From an uncultured Persicobacter sp. (GTDB taxonomy: Bacteria; Bacteroidota; Bacteroidia; Cytophagales; Cyclobacteriaceae): a stretch of 64,000 nucleotides of DNA. A program made the position numbers and the translations under genes. A model generated the notes under the pieces. It searched no databases, was not told the DNA's origin, and saw nothing but the letters and a program-made list of their open reading frames with translations. The stretch's first letter is position 1. Each line of letters opens with the position of its first letter. Positions 37,665-48,123 of this stretch are shown piece by piece. The stretch is taken from positions 59,162 to 123,161 of the forward strand of contig CANMKE010000013.1 of assembly GCA_947498325.1 (NCBI GenBank). The letters are read 5' to 3'.

Positions 37665-39998
37665 ATGAATTTCAATTACAAAGGTTCAATGCTGTTGTTA
37701 ATGCTGTTTTTCTTCGGGACAGCACAAGCGCAATGGACGTCCATTAATCCGGGCGCGGGGGGGCAGGTGCAGGATGTCGTCTGTGACCCCAACCAGCGAG
37801 GCGTTTTATACCTTGCCTCTGACATGGAGGGGGTTTATAAAAGTACCGATAATGGTGAAAGTTGGTCCATGACAGGCCATTTGGTACATAATCGGGTGTA
37901 TGCTGTGGCGGTAACCCCCACCAATAGCGAGCAAATTTATGTAGGGACGCTCAATGGGGTGCATTCCTCTTCTGATGGCGGTATCCATTATCAGTATCAC
38001 GACATTTCCTTTGGGAAGTCGATCAGCGCCATCACGGTTAATCCTTCCAATCCGAAGCAGGTGATTGCGGGTGTTGGCTGGCGCGATGATTACAACTTTC
38101 TGAAATTCATCAAACAGAAAAAATCGGGGAGGCCTGAGATTGTTTTTTCAAATGACGGCGGTGAGCATTGGGAGACGATGTTTATTGCTGATCAGGATAT
38201 TGCTGATCGTAATGTATTGAATATCAGTTTTAACCCCGTGAATAAGTCGGAGATTTTTGTTTCGACCTACGGGGGGATTTTCACCTCCAAAGATGCTGGA
38301 AAATCCTGGGAACAAATAGAATTGCCTTCCCATTGTATAGGCTCCAGGGGCGTGAGTATTTCTCCGGACGGTCAGCGGTTGTACGCAGTTCTTACCCATG
38401 AAGGCATTAATGGCTTGCCTTACGTCAGCCCCACTGCAAAAACGGATTGGCAAGTGATCCAGTCGGGCAATGGCATCGAGCTTACGGCCATGGATTATTG
38501 GTATCCTGAGGTAGATGAGCGCAGTTCAGCGCAGCAGGAACGGCTGATATTAAGTTTGCAAAAAAGCAGAAAAGGTGCCTTTGAGGCCACTTTGAAATAT
38601 GATCAGCAAAAGCTGAAAGATTACCAATGGGATTTGGTGTGGTCGGGGCTGAAAGGCTACGATACGGGCTGGGATTTTGCCGATCCAAACCCCCGATTCA
38701 TTCATTATACCCCGAAAAGCTGGCCACGGGCGATCTGGTCCACCAGTAATCAGACAATTTTTGAAGGAGCGGATTGGAATGGTGGTTATCAGTGGAATAA
38801 CAAATATTGTAAAGTTTCCTGGGAAACACCGGTAACGCATTATGGCCGACTTTTTCCTACCTATCAGGGGCGAGGGACGGAAAGCACTTACACTTATGAT
38901 ATTGCCGTAGATGAAAATTACGTCATTCAGGGGCAGGCAGACAATGGCCTGATGGAAAGCTGGGATGGCGGGAAGTCATGGTCAAATATGGCACACCGCA
39001 CCGATTCGATAAATTATTCGGACGTACAGTCGGTTACGATTGCTCATGCCAACGGGACGCCGGTAGTTCTTGCTCAGGCAACTTCGGGATATGGCGGACA
39101 TGCCAAGGACGGCCGACTGCTGTACAAAGTGCTTCAACACCACAGCCCTGAAGATGAGTGGAAATTATTGGCCGGAGGGCCTAACCACGAGCTGGGAATG
39201 CCTGATGGTATTTTTCGGGAAATTGCCGTGGACCCTACCGACAAGGAACGTGTTTTTGTGTTTTCGTACGGGCATGGTATTTACCTGATCGATAATCTTT
39301 CGGAAGCGATAAATAACCCGGATTATAAAGCGCAGAAAATCAGTAGCGGAGTAGTGGATAAAGTGGTGGCTACCAAAAGAATTGCCGTAGACCCCAACAA
39401 CCCCAAGGTGATTTATTTTACAGGAACACGTGGTTATGAAGGGCTCTTTAAAGGAGAACTTAAAAAAGGAAAATGGCGATGGAACCGATTGTTCGACGGT
39501 GGCGGCTGGGATGCTGAAGTTGTGGCATGGTCGCATCAAGGAAAAACCCATGTGTTGTATGGTGGGCGTTCCGCTGATAAAAAAGATGGCGATGATTATG
39601 TTTTTAAACTGATGATTGAGGGTCAAAAGGGCTGGAAGCGCATCTTTGACAAGTCGGCAGCACTCGCTTTCCGAAAGGAAGAAAACAAGCATTGGTACCC
39701 GTACTCAGAAAAGGTATTTCTTTTTGAAACCAAAGGGGGACTGGCGGCTTACGATGATAAAATCATCATCAATATTTACAATCATCGACAGCAAAACAGT
39801 TACGGGATTTTTATCGGAACGCTTTCCGATCAGGGGGAAATTGCCTGGCAGGATTTCACCGGAGATATTCACTACCCCGGTCTTACGGGAAGTAAAATCG
39901 TCGATCGCCCAGAGGGTAAATATTGGTATGTAAGTACCGCCGGTGCCGGTGCCTGGTTTCGGAAGTTACCCACAGACACCATGCTGAGCAGTCACTAA
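37665..39998 (+). CDS. Secreted GH74-like Asp-box beta-propeller (paralogue C)
   Basis: 777 residues from ATG 37665 (MNFNYKGSMLLLMLFFFGTAQAQ); an upstream TTG in frame was rejected. Signal peptide plus propeller only, as in paralogue B. Asp boxes: STDNGESW, SSDGGIHY, SNDGGEHW, SKDAGKSW. Shared blocks include NPGAGGQVQDVVCDP, WYPEVDERS, YQGRGTESTYTYDIAVD and GAGAWFRKLP. Asp53 (ASDMEG) and Asp426 (QADNGLMES) are the candidate catalytic pair, 373 residues apart as in D. It is closest to B, and their adjacency indicates recent local duplication followed by divergence. It precedes SusC by 350 bases. Confidence 0.82.
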   Translation: MNFNYKGSMLLLMLFFFGTAQAQWTSINPGAGGQVQDVVCDPNQRGVLYLASDMEGVYKSTDNGESWSMTGHLVHNRVYAVAVTPTNSEQIYVGTLNGVHSSSDGGIHYQYHDISFGKSISAITVNPSNPKQVIAGVGWRDDYNFLKFIKQKKSGRPEIVFSNDGGEHWETMFIADQDIADRNVLNISFNPVNKSEIFVSTYGGIFTSKDAGKSWEQIELPSHCIGSRGVSISPDGQRLYAVLTHEGINGLPYVSPTAKTDWQVIQSGNGIELTAMDYWYPEVDERSSAQQERLILSLQKSRKGAFEATLKYDQQKLKDYQWDLVWSGLKGYDTGWDFADPNPRFIHYTPKSWPRAIWSTSNQTIFEGADWNGGYQWNNKYCKVSWETPVTHYGRLFPTYQGRGTESTYTYDIAVDENYVIQGQADNGLMESWDGGKSWSNMAHRTDSINYSDVQSVTIAHANGTPVVLAQATSGYGGHAKDGRLLYKVLQHHSPEDEWKLLAGGPNHELGMPDGIFREIAVDPTDKERVFVFSYGHGIYLIDNLSEAINNPDYKAQKISSGVVDKVVATKRIAVDPNNPKVIYFTGTRGYEGLFKGELKKGKWRWNRLFDGGGWDAEVVAWSHQGKTHVLYGGRSADKKDGDDYVFKLMIEGQKGWKRIFDKSAALAFRKEENKHWYPYSEKVFLFETKGGLAAYDDKIIINIYNHRQQNSYGIFIGTLSDQGEIAWQDFTGDIHYPGLTGSKIVDRPEGKYWYVSTAGAGAWFRKLPTDTMLSSH

Positions 39999-40349
39999 AT
40001 CACCGAAAAGATCTTTGTGTGCAAAAGAAGGAAGTTGACCACCGTTTTTGCATGCAAAAATCCTTTTGTTTTTTGAAAATGAGTCTTTTCAAAGTTTTCA
40101 AAGCATTTTTCAAGGGCTTTGATTAGAAGAATGAACAAAACAATCAGAAAGGCATAAAAGACTGATATACAATATGTAGTGTAGTTTTTAGTGTGTGTTG
40201 TTTTTCTAATCCGCCATAATAAAGTTCGCAGTGCAGCGAATTATCTGCTGAATTTTAAAAAAGTAGCAATCAAGTAAGAATTATGGCGTTAATCGTTTAT
40301 TGATTTTTTGAACGACGCTGTGTTCAGTCGCTTTTTTTTAAACCGACCT
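39999..40349. promoter_or_regulatory. SusC leader region with 16-base palindrome
   Basis: A perfect palindrome TTTTTGCATGCAAAAA occupies 40045-40060, 290 bases before the SusC start. It may be an operator, or a weak terminator of the preceding gene since T-rich sequence follows. The rest of the leader is AT-rich with no clear promoter box. Confidence 0.45.
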
Positions 40350-43300
40350 ATGTTTATGAATAATATTTTTTACAAACCAACGATGCGCATCCTGCTGGCG
40401 ATGATCTTTTGCTTGCAGTCCATGACGCTTTTTGCCCAGACAGCCATCAAAGGAACTGTCGTGGCAGCAATGGATGGCGAGGCACTTCCGGGTGCCTACG
40501 TTATCGAGAAAGGAACCAACAACGGAATGGTGGTTTCTTTTGATGGTTCCTACGCCCTCACTGTTGCAGATCCTGCAAATGCCACCCTGGTGTTTTCATT
40601 TATGGGATTTGTTGATCAGGAAATTAAAGTGGGTAACCAGACGGTCATCAATGTAAAATTGAAAGAAGATGTTACCGCTTTGGATGAAGTCGTGATCAAC
40701 GGTTACGCCACGGAATCCAAAAAAATGGCCACCGGTAACTATACCACTATCGACTCCAAAGATTTGTCTGAGAAAATCAGTGCAAGTTTTCAGGAAGGTT
40801 TGCAAGGCTTGGCGCCATCGCTTGATGTGCAGGGGGCCAGTGGTGCAGTCGGTGGATCGGTGAATATCCGTATCCGTGGTACAGGTTCGCTGTCCTCCAA
40901 TTCCAACCCATTGTATGTTATCGACGGGATTCCATTCACCTCTTATCCAACCGATGGAACGGGTAACTTTGGTACGTCGTTTAACCCGATGACCAACATC
41001 AACCCAGAGGATATCGAAAGCATGACCGTATTGAAAGACGCGGAAGCAACGGCAATTTACGGTTCGCGTGGTGCCAATGGGGTGATCTTAATTAAAACCA
41101 AATCAGGGGCTAAAGGTAAAGCACAATGGGATTTGAGCTATACTGAAGGGATTTCCAGACCGACCAACATGTTACCGCATGTGGGTACTAAGGATTGGCT
41201 GACCTATACAGAAGACGGTTGGAACAATGCGGGTACGCCCGAGGCAGATCGTCGATTGCCTTATACTACTACGGCCGACAAAGGCTGGTATACTGAAGAT
41301 GTGGCCCGCACGATTGATCAGGACAAATACAGAGAAACCTATCGTCAGGGACGAAATAGAAATGTATCGCTTGCGGTATCCGGGGGAAATGATCGCCTGA
41401 CCTACCGTGTGAATGGTACCTACAACTATACCGAAGGGATCATGTACCAAAACGATAATGAGCGTATCGCTTTTTCATCGAATATGAACGTGAAACTGAA
41501 CGATAAAATGAACCTCGGTATTTCTGCCAATATCAGTAGTGTAGATAATGGGCAGTACCCGACAAACATTTACTTTCTGAACCTTGAAGGCCGTGGCGGT
41601 ACGATCTTTCAGTATTGGTCGAACCCAACGGGGATTAACTTTATTAAAAATGCCCTGCCAATGTACCCGACCTACAATGATGATGGTACATTCTTTCAGG
41701 GAACATCTTTAGTGAATACGGCGCCAACGCGCGACCCAGAGTATTTTTCTCATGAGTCGAAAAACTTTACTGCCATTAACTCGGCAAACTATAACTATCA
41801 AATCAATGAAAACCTTCGTCTTGATGCCAATTTGGGGGTAACCAACACTACCTATGAGCGGGATGTTTGGTTCAGCCCATTCATTACCACCGTGGCTACG
41901 GCGCCGGGTGCTGGCCCAGAAGATTACGGTTATGCCGATGGCATGAAACAAGCGCGTACTTATATCAACACCAATGCCATTCTGAACTATGGTAAAACAT
42001 GGGGTAAGCACTCTTTTGATGGCCTTTTGGGTTTTGAGAGCTTCACAGAAAGACAGCGCTTTCAGTCAATGAAAGGGGTGGGCTTCCCACAAACAAACTC
42101 AATTAAAAATGTGGGTAGTGCCGCCAGTATTCTGGAATGGCGATCGGGCTCCAATGGGGTAGTTTTCTATTCTGGTTTCTTCCGGGCAAAATATGCCTAT
42201 GATCAAAAATACATCTTTGGTTTGAGTGTCCGCTCTGATGGATCATCACGATTTGGTAGCAAAAACCGCTGGGGAACATTCCCTTCTGCTTCGGTAGGTT
42301 GGAATATTTCTGAAGAAGCTTTTCTGAAAGATTCTCGGGTGGTTAATTATCTGAAATTGAGAGGTTCTTACGGGGTTTCGGGAAATGCTGAAATTGATCA
42401 GTCGGCGGCTTTTGCCAACTGGCGATTTGTTTCTCAGAGTTACGGTGGTTCGCAGGGTATTGAACCGATCCGTCTGAAAGAGTCCACCGATAATATCGGC
42501 TGGGAAAGAGCGTATTCCATGGACCTTGGTCTGGATTACGAACTTTTTGGCGGCGTACTGAAAGGGGAATTGGCCTATTTTCAACGGACTAATGATGATC
42601 TGCTGGCGAAATTATCTTTGCCACTTTCAGCAGGTGGGGGCCAGTATATTGCCAATAGCGGTACGATCAAAAACTGGGGTTATGAATTTTCTATGACCGC
42701 CCAGGTGATCGACCGTGCAGTTCAGTGGTCGACTACCCTACATGCTTCCCTGTTAAGAAATGAAGTGATTGCGCTTGGTGCTGACCCTTCTGTTTTTGAA
42801 CAGCGTGGTGGTACTGCCTTGCCTGTGATTGGCGGAAGCGTGGCGTCTTATCAAATGGTAAAATGGCTGGGGGTAGATCCTGAAACAGGATACGAATTAT
42901 TCGAAGATCCTAAAACGGGTAAGCCTTATGAGTTTGTCGATCCGGCACGCCCTTCAAAGGCAGAAATGGAATCCCTCGTGCAGCGTATTGATGATAAATC
43001 CGGATTGCCACAATTTACGGGTGGTTGGAGTAATAACATCAGCTATAAGGGTATTTCCCTGAGCTTTATGTTCTCTTTCCGTCAGGGAAACTGGTTATAT
43101 GATGATGAATTGCACACCATGGCCTATATGAAAGAAGGGAACCAGCTGACCAACGTTCCGCAGATGTTTTTCGATGAGCGCTGGCAACAACCCGGAGATC
43201 AGACAGATGTGCCTGCACCAATGTACAATCACCCTTTTGGACAGGGAAATCCTGACCGTGGTTCACGTTCTACAAGATTTTTGTACGATGGTTCCTTCAT

Positions 43301-43553
43301 CCGATTGCGAAACCTGACGGTTGCCTATACGCTGCCGAAGTCCATGACCAGCAAAGTGGGGCTTAACAATGTTCGTGTTTTCGCTACTGGAAACAACCTG
43401 CTGACTTTCACCAAATATCCAGGATGGGACCCTGAATCGGCCAACTCCATTGGTAATTTCAGCCCTACAGAAGCCAACATCGCTCCGGGGGTTATCAGTG
43501 GTAACCCACCTCAGGCAATGATGGTCAAATTAGGCGTGAATCTTAAATTTTAA
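40350..43553 (+). CDS. SusC-like TonB-dependent outer membrane transporter
   Basis: 1067 residues from ATG 40350; in-frame ATGs at 40356 and 40383 are possible and the last gives a shorter signal peptide (MRILLAMIFCLQSMTLFAQ). Order: signal, carboxypeptidase-D-like domain (about 30-115, IKGTVVAAMDGEALPGAYV), TonB box region (LDEVVINGYAT), plug with IRIRGTGSLSSNSNPLYVIDGIPF and LKDAEATAIYGSRGANGVILI, then a long beta-barrel ending MMVKLGVNLKF. It imports glycan fragments across the outer membrane with TonB energy. SusD follows after 10 bases. There is no N-terminal anti-sigma-contact extension, so it is not an obvious partner of the ECF sigma factor at 17948. Confidence 0.96.
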   Translation: MFMNNIFYKPTMRILLAMIFCLQSMTLFAQTAIKGTVVAAMDGEALPGAYVIEKGTNNGMVVSFDGSYALTVADPANATLVFSFMGFVDQEIKVGNQTVINVKLKEDVTALDEVVINGYATESKKMATGNYTTIDSKDLSEKISASFQEGLQGLAPSLDVQGASGAVGGSVNIRIRGTGSLSSNSNPLYVIDGIPFTSYPTDGTGNFGTSFNPMTNINPEDIESMTVLKDAEATAIYGSRGANGVILIKTKSGAKGKAQWDLSYTEGISRPTNMLPHVGTKDWLTYTEDGWNNAGTPEADRRLPYTTTADKGWYTEDVARTIDQDKYRETYRQGRNRNVSLAVSGGNDRLTYRVNGTYNYTEGIMYQNDNERIAFSSNMNVKLNDKMNLGISANISSVDNGQYPTNIYFLNLEGRGGTIFQYWSNPTGINFIKNALPMYPTYNDDGTFFQGTSLVNTAPTRDPEYFSHESKNFTAINSANYNYQINENLRLDANLGVTNTTYERDVWFSPFITTVATAPGAGPEDYGYADGMKQARTYINTNAILNYGKTWGKHSFDGLLGFESFTERQRFQSMKGVGFPQTNSIKNVGSAASILEWRSGSNGVVFYSGFFRAKYAYDQKYIFGLSVRSDGSSRFGSKNRWGTFPSASVGWNISEEAFLKDSRVVNYLKLRGSYGVSGNAEIDQSAAFANWRFVSQSYGGSQGIEPIRLKESTDNIGWERAYSMDLGLDYELFGGVLKGELAYFQRTNDDLLAKLSLPLSAGGGQYIANSGTIKNWGYEFSMTAQVIDRAVQWSTTLHASLLRNEVIALGADPSVFEQRGGTALPVIGGSVASYQMVKWLGVDPETGYELFEDPKTGKPYEFVDPARPSKAEMESLVQRIDDKSGLPQFTGGWSNNISYKGISLSFMFSFRQGNWLYDDELHTMAYMKEGNQLTNVPQMFFDERWQQPGDQTDVPAPMYNHPFGQGNPDRGSRSTRFLYDGSFIRLRNLTVAYTLPKSMTSKVGLNNVRVFATGNNLLTFTKYPGWDPESANSIGNFSPTEANIAPGVISGNPPQAMMVKLGVNLKF

Positions 43554-43563
43554 TCCCTGAGCC

Positions 43564-45129
43564 ATGACATTTTTTAAACACTATAACTTTAGCCTTTTCG
43601 CAGCGGTTTGCCTGCTGCTGGCCACTTCATGTACAAAGTTCGAGGATGTAAATCCTACAGATGAATTCCCTGGCAGTGAAGTTCCGACAAGTACTTATAA
43701 TATTGAATTGGTACTGACGCAAAGCTACACCTATTGGTCGCAGCTGATGTGTATGGATCATATTCCGGATGCCAACGTAATTGCCGATCATACCGATGCC
43801 CGTATTGATGGACAGAAACTTGGTGCTTACAAGTTCCGCTATGAATATGCGCGATTCAACTTTAACAATGATGGGCTTTGGACTGATGGCTATAATGCCA
43901 TTAACCTGGCCAACCATGTGATTAAATACACCGAAGGAACGGAAGAGATTGATAACATTTATGCGCTGCATAGAAATAGACTCCGTGGAGAAGCCTTGTT
44001 TATTCGGGCTTATGCCAACTTTATCCTTTTGAGGTATTATGGCGCACAATATACCACCGCGAATATGGACATGCCAGGGATTATCTTGCGCACCGAGCCT
44101 GCTGTGGGCTTTGCCAATGGGGGACGCGCTACGGTGGGCGAAGGTTATCAAATGATTAAAGAGGATTTGGAAGAAGCCATTTCATTGATTCCTATCCGTT
44201 TTGATGATACGGAGCACAAATCCTTTCCAAACTATCGTGTGCGTGCCAATAAATTTGACGTGATGGCTTTGTATGCGCGCGTACAGCTTCAAATGAATGA
44301 CATTGACGGCGCAAATGAAACCGTCACCACTTTGATCGGTAAAGTACCGGGGGAAATCATGGTGAGAGAGGAAATTGCCCCAGCAGGGATGGATTTTGTG
44401 CCTATGGCACAGGTACGGTCACTGTTCAAGAATACCTCCATCACGGCAGCTTCACAGTTGCGTCCATTTGCCGCCAACTATGCGGTATCTGACCCCATCA
44501 ACCTGATGCTCAATATGGATCAGATCACCGATTCGCAGCAATCAGCCATTTATCTTACCAAGTCGTTCATGAACAATTTTATGGATGAAAAAGGAGATTT
44601 TGCGAATAATGATACCCTACGCCTAAATGCTTTTGTGAAAGAGTATGCGATGGAAGACGCTGACGGTTTGGTTTACGATACTGCCTTCGTTTTCAATAAG
44701 TTCGCCCTCGATCCTACTTCTGAAACCAACTGGCCGCTGATTCGCCTGGAGGAACTACTATTGATCCGTGCCGAAACCTGGGCGTTGAAAGGCTCAACAA
44801 GTGGTGCTATTCCCGATATCAATAAGCTCAGAGCTTTAAGAGGAGCAAACCCTGTGGCCGGTTCTCCAAACCGAATACAGGCGATCAACTTGGTGGTGCG
44901 GGAACGTATGCTGGAATTGATTGGTGAAGGCGAACGTTTTTTCCACTGGAAACGCATGGGCGCTTTCAACGAAACAGTAGAGCAGGTGTACAGCCCGGAA
45001 GTGTATAGCACTTTCGACCGTGCCGAAGCAAAAGGAATTTCATGGAATGGGCCTGAAACCTTGTATCGTTTGCCTATTGCTGAATTGCAGAGAAATACGG
45101 ATTTGTCTGAAGCAGACCAAAATCCTTAA
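43564..45129 (+). CDS. SusD-like surface glycan-binding lipoprotein
   Basis: 521 residues with a lipobox (LLATSC, Cys23). Helical TPR-like scaffold of the RagB/SusD family: LRGEALFIRAYANFILLRYYGAQY is the diagnostic stretch and LIRLEELLLIRAETWALKG with RMLELIGEGERFFHWKRMG forms the C-terminal signature. It sits as a lid on the SusC barrel, captures oligosaccharide and delivers it. It immediately follows SusC and precedes a glycan-binder-like gene, the standard order. Confidence 0.96.
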   Translation: MTFFKHYNFSLFAAVCLLLATSCTKFEDVNPTDEFPGSEVPTSTYNIELVLTQSYTYWSQLMCMDHIPDANVIADHTDARIDGQKLGAYKFRYEYARFNFNNDGLWTDGYNAINLANHVIKYTEGTEEIDNIYALHRNRLRGEALFIRAYANFILLRYYGAQYTTANMDMPGIILRTEPAVGFANGGRATVGEGYQMIKEDLEEAISLIPIRFDDTEHKSFPNYRVRANKFDVMALYARVQLQMNDIDGANETVTTLIGKVPGEIMVREEIAPAGMDFVPMAQVRSLFKNTSITAASQLRPFAANYAVSDPINLMLNMDQITDSQQSAIYLTKSFMNNFMDEKGDFANNDTLRLNAFVKEYAMEDADGLVYDTAFVFNKFALDPTSETNWPLIRLEELLLIRAETWALKGSTSGAIPDINKLRALRGANPVAGSPNRIQAINLVVRERMLELIGEGERFFHWKRMGAFNETVEQVYSPEVYSTFDRAEAKGISWNGPETLYRLPIAELQRNTDLSEADQNP

Positions 45130-45138
45130 GATATAATT

Positions 45139-45163
45139 AGGGGGGCGTATAAAGCGTTCCCCT
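45139..45163 (+). other. Intercistronic hairpin after SusD
   Basis: Stem AGGGGGGCG / CGTTCCCCT (two G-T pairs) with a 7-base loop, no T-run. It begins ten bases after the SusD stop. It may protect the SusCD messenger 3' end or lower expression of the next gene. Confidence 0.5.
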
Positions 45164-45215
45164 TACCAACTGTTCAACCTCATTTTTATATTTTTTTACG
45201 ATTAATATTAACCCT

Positions 45216-47261
45216 ATGAAAAAGTTTTTTTTACGAACAAAGGTGCTTTTTGTAGCATTAATTTTATGCTTCTTCGGAGGTTTAAACTTGCAGGCGCAGA
45301 CTATTGGCGAGTTTAATGCCGGTGCTTTTCCTTCCGATACCTTGAGCCTTGCGGGCGAAGATTTATCGAAAGTAACAGCGATTACGATCAATTCACTTGA
45401 TTGTAGTATTGTTCCTGGAGGTACAGATGAAATGATCTATTTTGTAGTACCTGCTGATGCTTCTACTGGCCCGATTGTATTTGTCGGTGAGACCACCTTC
45501 ACGGCAGAGCAGCCTTTCAGTGTATTGGGTCGTATTTCTGATGCAGAACAAATGATTTTCTTTGAGCCAATGGAGAATTCTCCGTTCGGGGGTGGACAGG
45601 AAGGGCAGGTTGCCTCAGCATATCCATTCGATAATCAAGCACCTATTTCTTTTACCGGTACTGCTACTGGTAGATGGGGATGGCAGGGTGGAGGACACCC
45701 TTCCTACTCTGGGCGTATGGCGATGTCTATCACAGGCGGACAAGAATTGGTGATCTCTGGCATCAATACAACAGGTTATGAGAACATTCGTTTCGCCTAT
45801 GCAATTGCCGGTGCTAATGGTTGGGATGTTGTAGATGGCCGTTTGAAAATTGCTTATTCTGCGAATGGTTCAGATTTTGTAAACATCAATCCAAGCACGC
45901 CTTGGGGTGCGGGTGGTTGGTATTCATTCATTCGTACTTCAGCACAATTACCGGCTACAGAGAATCTGACGATCAAGATTTATGCTGAAGGTGATATGAC
46001 TGGGATCGTAAATATTGATGATGTTCAAATTACAGGTTACCCAGAAGGTTCGGCCAACATTGCTGGCTTTGCACCTGCTCAGCAGGTAGTGGGTAAGCAA
46101 GTGGTTATTCAAGGTTCTGCTTTGACTGATGTAACCAATGTTGAGTTTGGTAAACTATCGACTACCGATTTCGAAATGTCAGCCAACGGCAAGACACTTA
46201 CTTTTACTTTGCCTAAAGGAGCTGAGCACGAAGGTGATTCTGTGAAGGTGAAAAACGACAATGATGAGTGGGAGTGGGCAGGATACATGACTGGTGAAGC
46301 GAACGTTAAAGTGATTCGTTCCAAAGGTGGAAATGTTTCTTCAGTTGACAAACTCAAGGCTTTGCCGGCGGTTCCGACCATTGAAGCACTAAGCCCAACG
46401 CAAGCACCTGTAGGTGGAGCAGTTTACATTACCGGTATGAACCTTCATAAAACAACCAAAGTAATGTTGGGTGATGTGGAGATTACGGAATTCATGGAAC
46501 ACACCTACAAAATTGGCGAGGAAGGTAACATGAGAGACACCACCTTTTTGGAGTTCTATGTTCCTGAAGGTGCCGCTCAAGGGATGGTTAAAGTAGCTAC
46601 GGATAACAACGATGATGTTGCAGAATCATCTGATCAGCTTGAGATTGATATGGAGTTCCCTGCGGTATCGATTACTGTAAGCGCAGAAGAAGGTAACGAG
46701 CAGGAAGAAACTGAGATTGATGTGATCCTCGAAGCAACAGAAAATGCTATTGATGAGACTTCATTCACCATTGTAGTGAGCGGCGAAGGCATCAACGATG
46801 ATGATTATGATCTGTCTGCCGATGAATTGACGATCGCTAAAGGGGAGAAAATGTCTGATACAGCAGTATTGAAAATCTTGAACGACGGTGATGATTTGGA
46901 AGAAGAAGAGGTGTTGATCATGACTTTGGGTATGCGTATCGGTTCTGGTGCGGTAATCACTAAAGATGGTCGTCAGGCTTCTGTAACCATCACCTTACCA
47001 TTGTCAATCGGTACTGAAGAGGTATTGGCAGATGATTTGGCGGTGATTGCTAAGGATGGTCAGGTGACCCTATTCACTAAAGATGGCCGAGTATTGAACA
47101 ACGCTCAGGTGGGCTTGTATGATGCTTCAGGTCGTTTGAAATCTGTTCATACCGTAAACGGTTCAGAAGTGAGCCTGCCAGCAAACGCACAGGTAGGAGT
47201 TTATTTCCTAAGAGTTGTTGAAGCGAACAAAGTAAGCGTAAAACGTTTCTTGATGCAGTAA
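45216..47261 (+). CDS. Putative surface glycan-binding protein with IPT/TIG and Calx-beta domains, T9SS-type tail
   Basis: 681 residues with a signal peptide ending NLQAQ. Order: IPT-like start (about 25-110), beta-sandwich similar to carbohydrate-binding modules (about 115-275, MIFFEPMENSPFGG to IVNIDDVQITGY), two IPT/TIG repeats (about 280-370; 385-480, IEALSPTQAPVGGAVYITG), Calx-beta domain (about 485-590), C-terminal T9SS-like domain (GLYDASGRLKSV...VYFLRVVEANKVSVKRFLMQ). It occupies the SusE/SGBP position after SusD but has no lipobox and instead carries a sorting domain, so surface attachment would be by T9SS. Paralogue of the 1547-residue protein at 54261. Ligand unknown. Confidence 0.8.
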   Translation: MKKFFLRTKVLFVALILCFFGGLNLQAQTIGEFNAGAFPSDTLSLAGEDLSKVTAITINSLDCSIVPGGTDEMIYFVVPADASTGPIVFVGETTFTAEQPFSVLGRISDAEQMIFFEPMENSPFGGGQEGQVASAYPFDNQAPISFTGTATGRWGWQGGGHPSYSGRMAMSITGGQELVISGINTTGYENIRFAYAIAGANGWDVVDGRLKIAYSANGSDFVNINPSTPWGAGGWYSFIRTSAQLPATENLTIKIYAEGDMTGIVNIDDVQITGYPEGSANIAGFAPAQQVVGKQVVIQGSALTDVTNVEFGKLSTTDFEMSANGKTLTFTLPKGAEHEGDSVKVKNDNDEWEWAGYMTGEANVKVIRSKGGNVSSVDKLKALPAVPTIEALSPTQAPVGGAVYITGMNLHKTTKVMLGDVEITEFMEHTYKIGEEGNMRDTTFLEFYVPEGAAQGMVKVATDNNDDVAESSDQLEIDMEFPAVSITVSAEEGNEQEETEIDVILEATENAIDETSFTIVVSGEGINDDDYDLSADELTIAKGEKMSDTAVLKILNDGDDLEEEEVLIMTLGMRIGSGAVITKDGRQASVTITLPLSIGTEEVLADDLAVIAKDGQVTLFTKDGRVLNNAQVGLYDASGRLKSVHTVNGSEVSLPANAQVGVYFLRVVEANKVSVKRFLMQ

Positions 47262-47291
47262 TTCAGCATTGAGCATACAAATTTATTGATG

Positions 47292-47324
47292 AAAGCCACT
47301 CCTGTTTAGGGAGTGGCTTTTTTA
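47292..47324 (+). terminator. Rho-independent terminator closing the SusCD operon
   Basis: Strong stem AAAGCCACTCC / GGAGTGGCTTT with a short loop and six Ts, 30 bases after the preceding stop. Confidence 0.92.
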
Positions 47325-48123
47325 GTTATACAAAGGCACACTTTTAAGCGCCGAACAATAATGTTTTAGGGCTTATGATCAGGCTATTATTGTTGCTGAA
47401 GGGAAGCACCAGATTGCTCGCCCAAATGCCATTATATTCAAGATTTTAAGGTGGATGGATGCTAAATTTGAAATAGCTGTAGCGACCTTATTCTTAACAA
47501 CTCACAAATCAAAACCCGACTTTATTTAACCGCTCCAATAGGATTTCCACCCTGACCATTTTCCAAATACAATGTTATATTAACAATGCGTGTTGTCCGA
47601 TGCTTAAAGGATTTAAGCCGATCTGTGCGCGACAAATTAACCATGCTGAATAGAAGAAATGTAGCAATGAAATAGTGCACCAAAGGACAATTTTCACCTT
47701 CTGTTTTAGCCCTTGAATGATCATTCATTGCATGACACACCAGCCAATGCCATGAAGCAGAAAACGGAGACGTGGCAACCATCAGCCAGCCCAATAATGA
47801 TCGGTGATGACTGAAAAGTAAATTGTAATCCATGATGACGATGGCTGTTTTTGGGCCGAAAAAGGCATGAGGAGTGGCTGTGAATTCAATCGGTCACTCA
47901 TGGGCCTGTGGGTGGGGGTACTGTGTGAAACGCCGTTGAGCGGTTTCTACTGCACTTTTTTTCTCAATTTTTTAAAAATCAAAGAGATTTCAGCCACGGT
48001 TTTCCTCTTGAATCTCGAAAGAGAAGGAAGCTCTGTCGGGAAATTAGGAATATAGATTACCAATCGATGCTTTCCCCTACAGGAAGGCAGATCAATTAAA
48101 GTGAAATTTTTTAATCCTATACG
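47325..48123. other. Long intergenic gap, no supported gene
   Basis: About 800 bases between the SusCD-operon terminator and the sulfatase. A reverse open frame of 103 codons (47522-47833) has no family pattern, no good start and an odd composition; it could be a decayed remnant. No repeat of the families seen elsewhere was found. Confidence 0.5.

Noticed and set aside
47522..47833. Reverse-strand open frame of 103 codons in the gap before the sulfatase
   Set aside because: No family pattern, weak start context and no neighbour to support it; it may be a remnant but is not reported as a gene.
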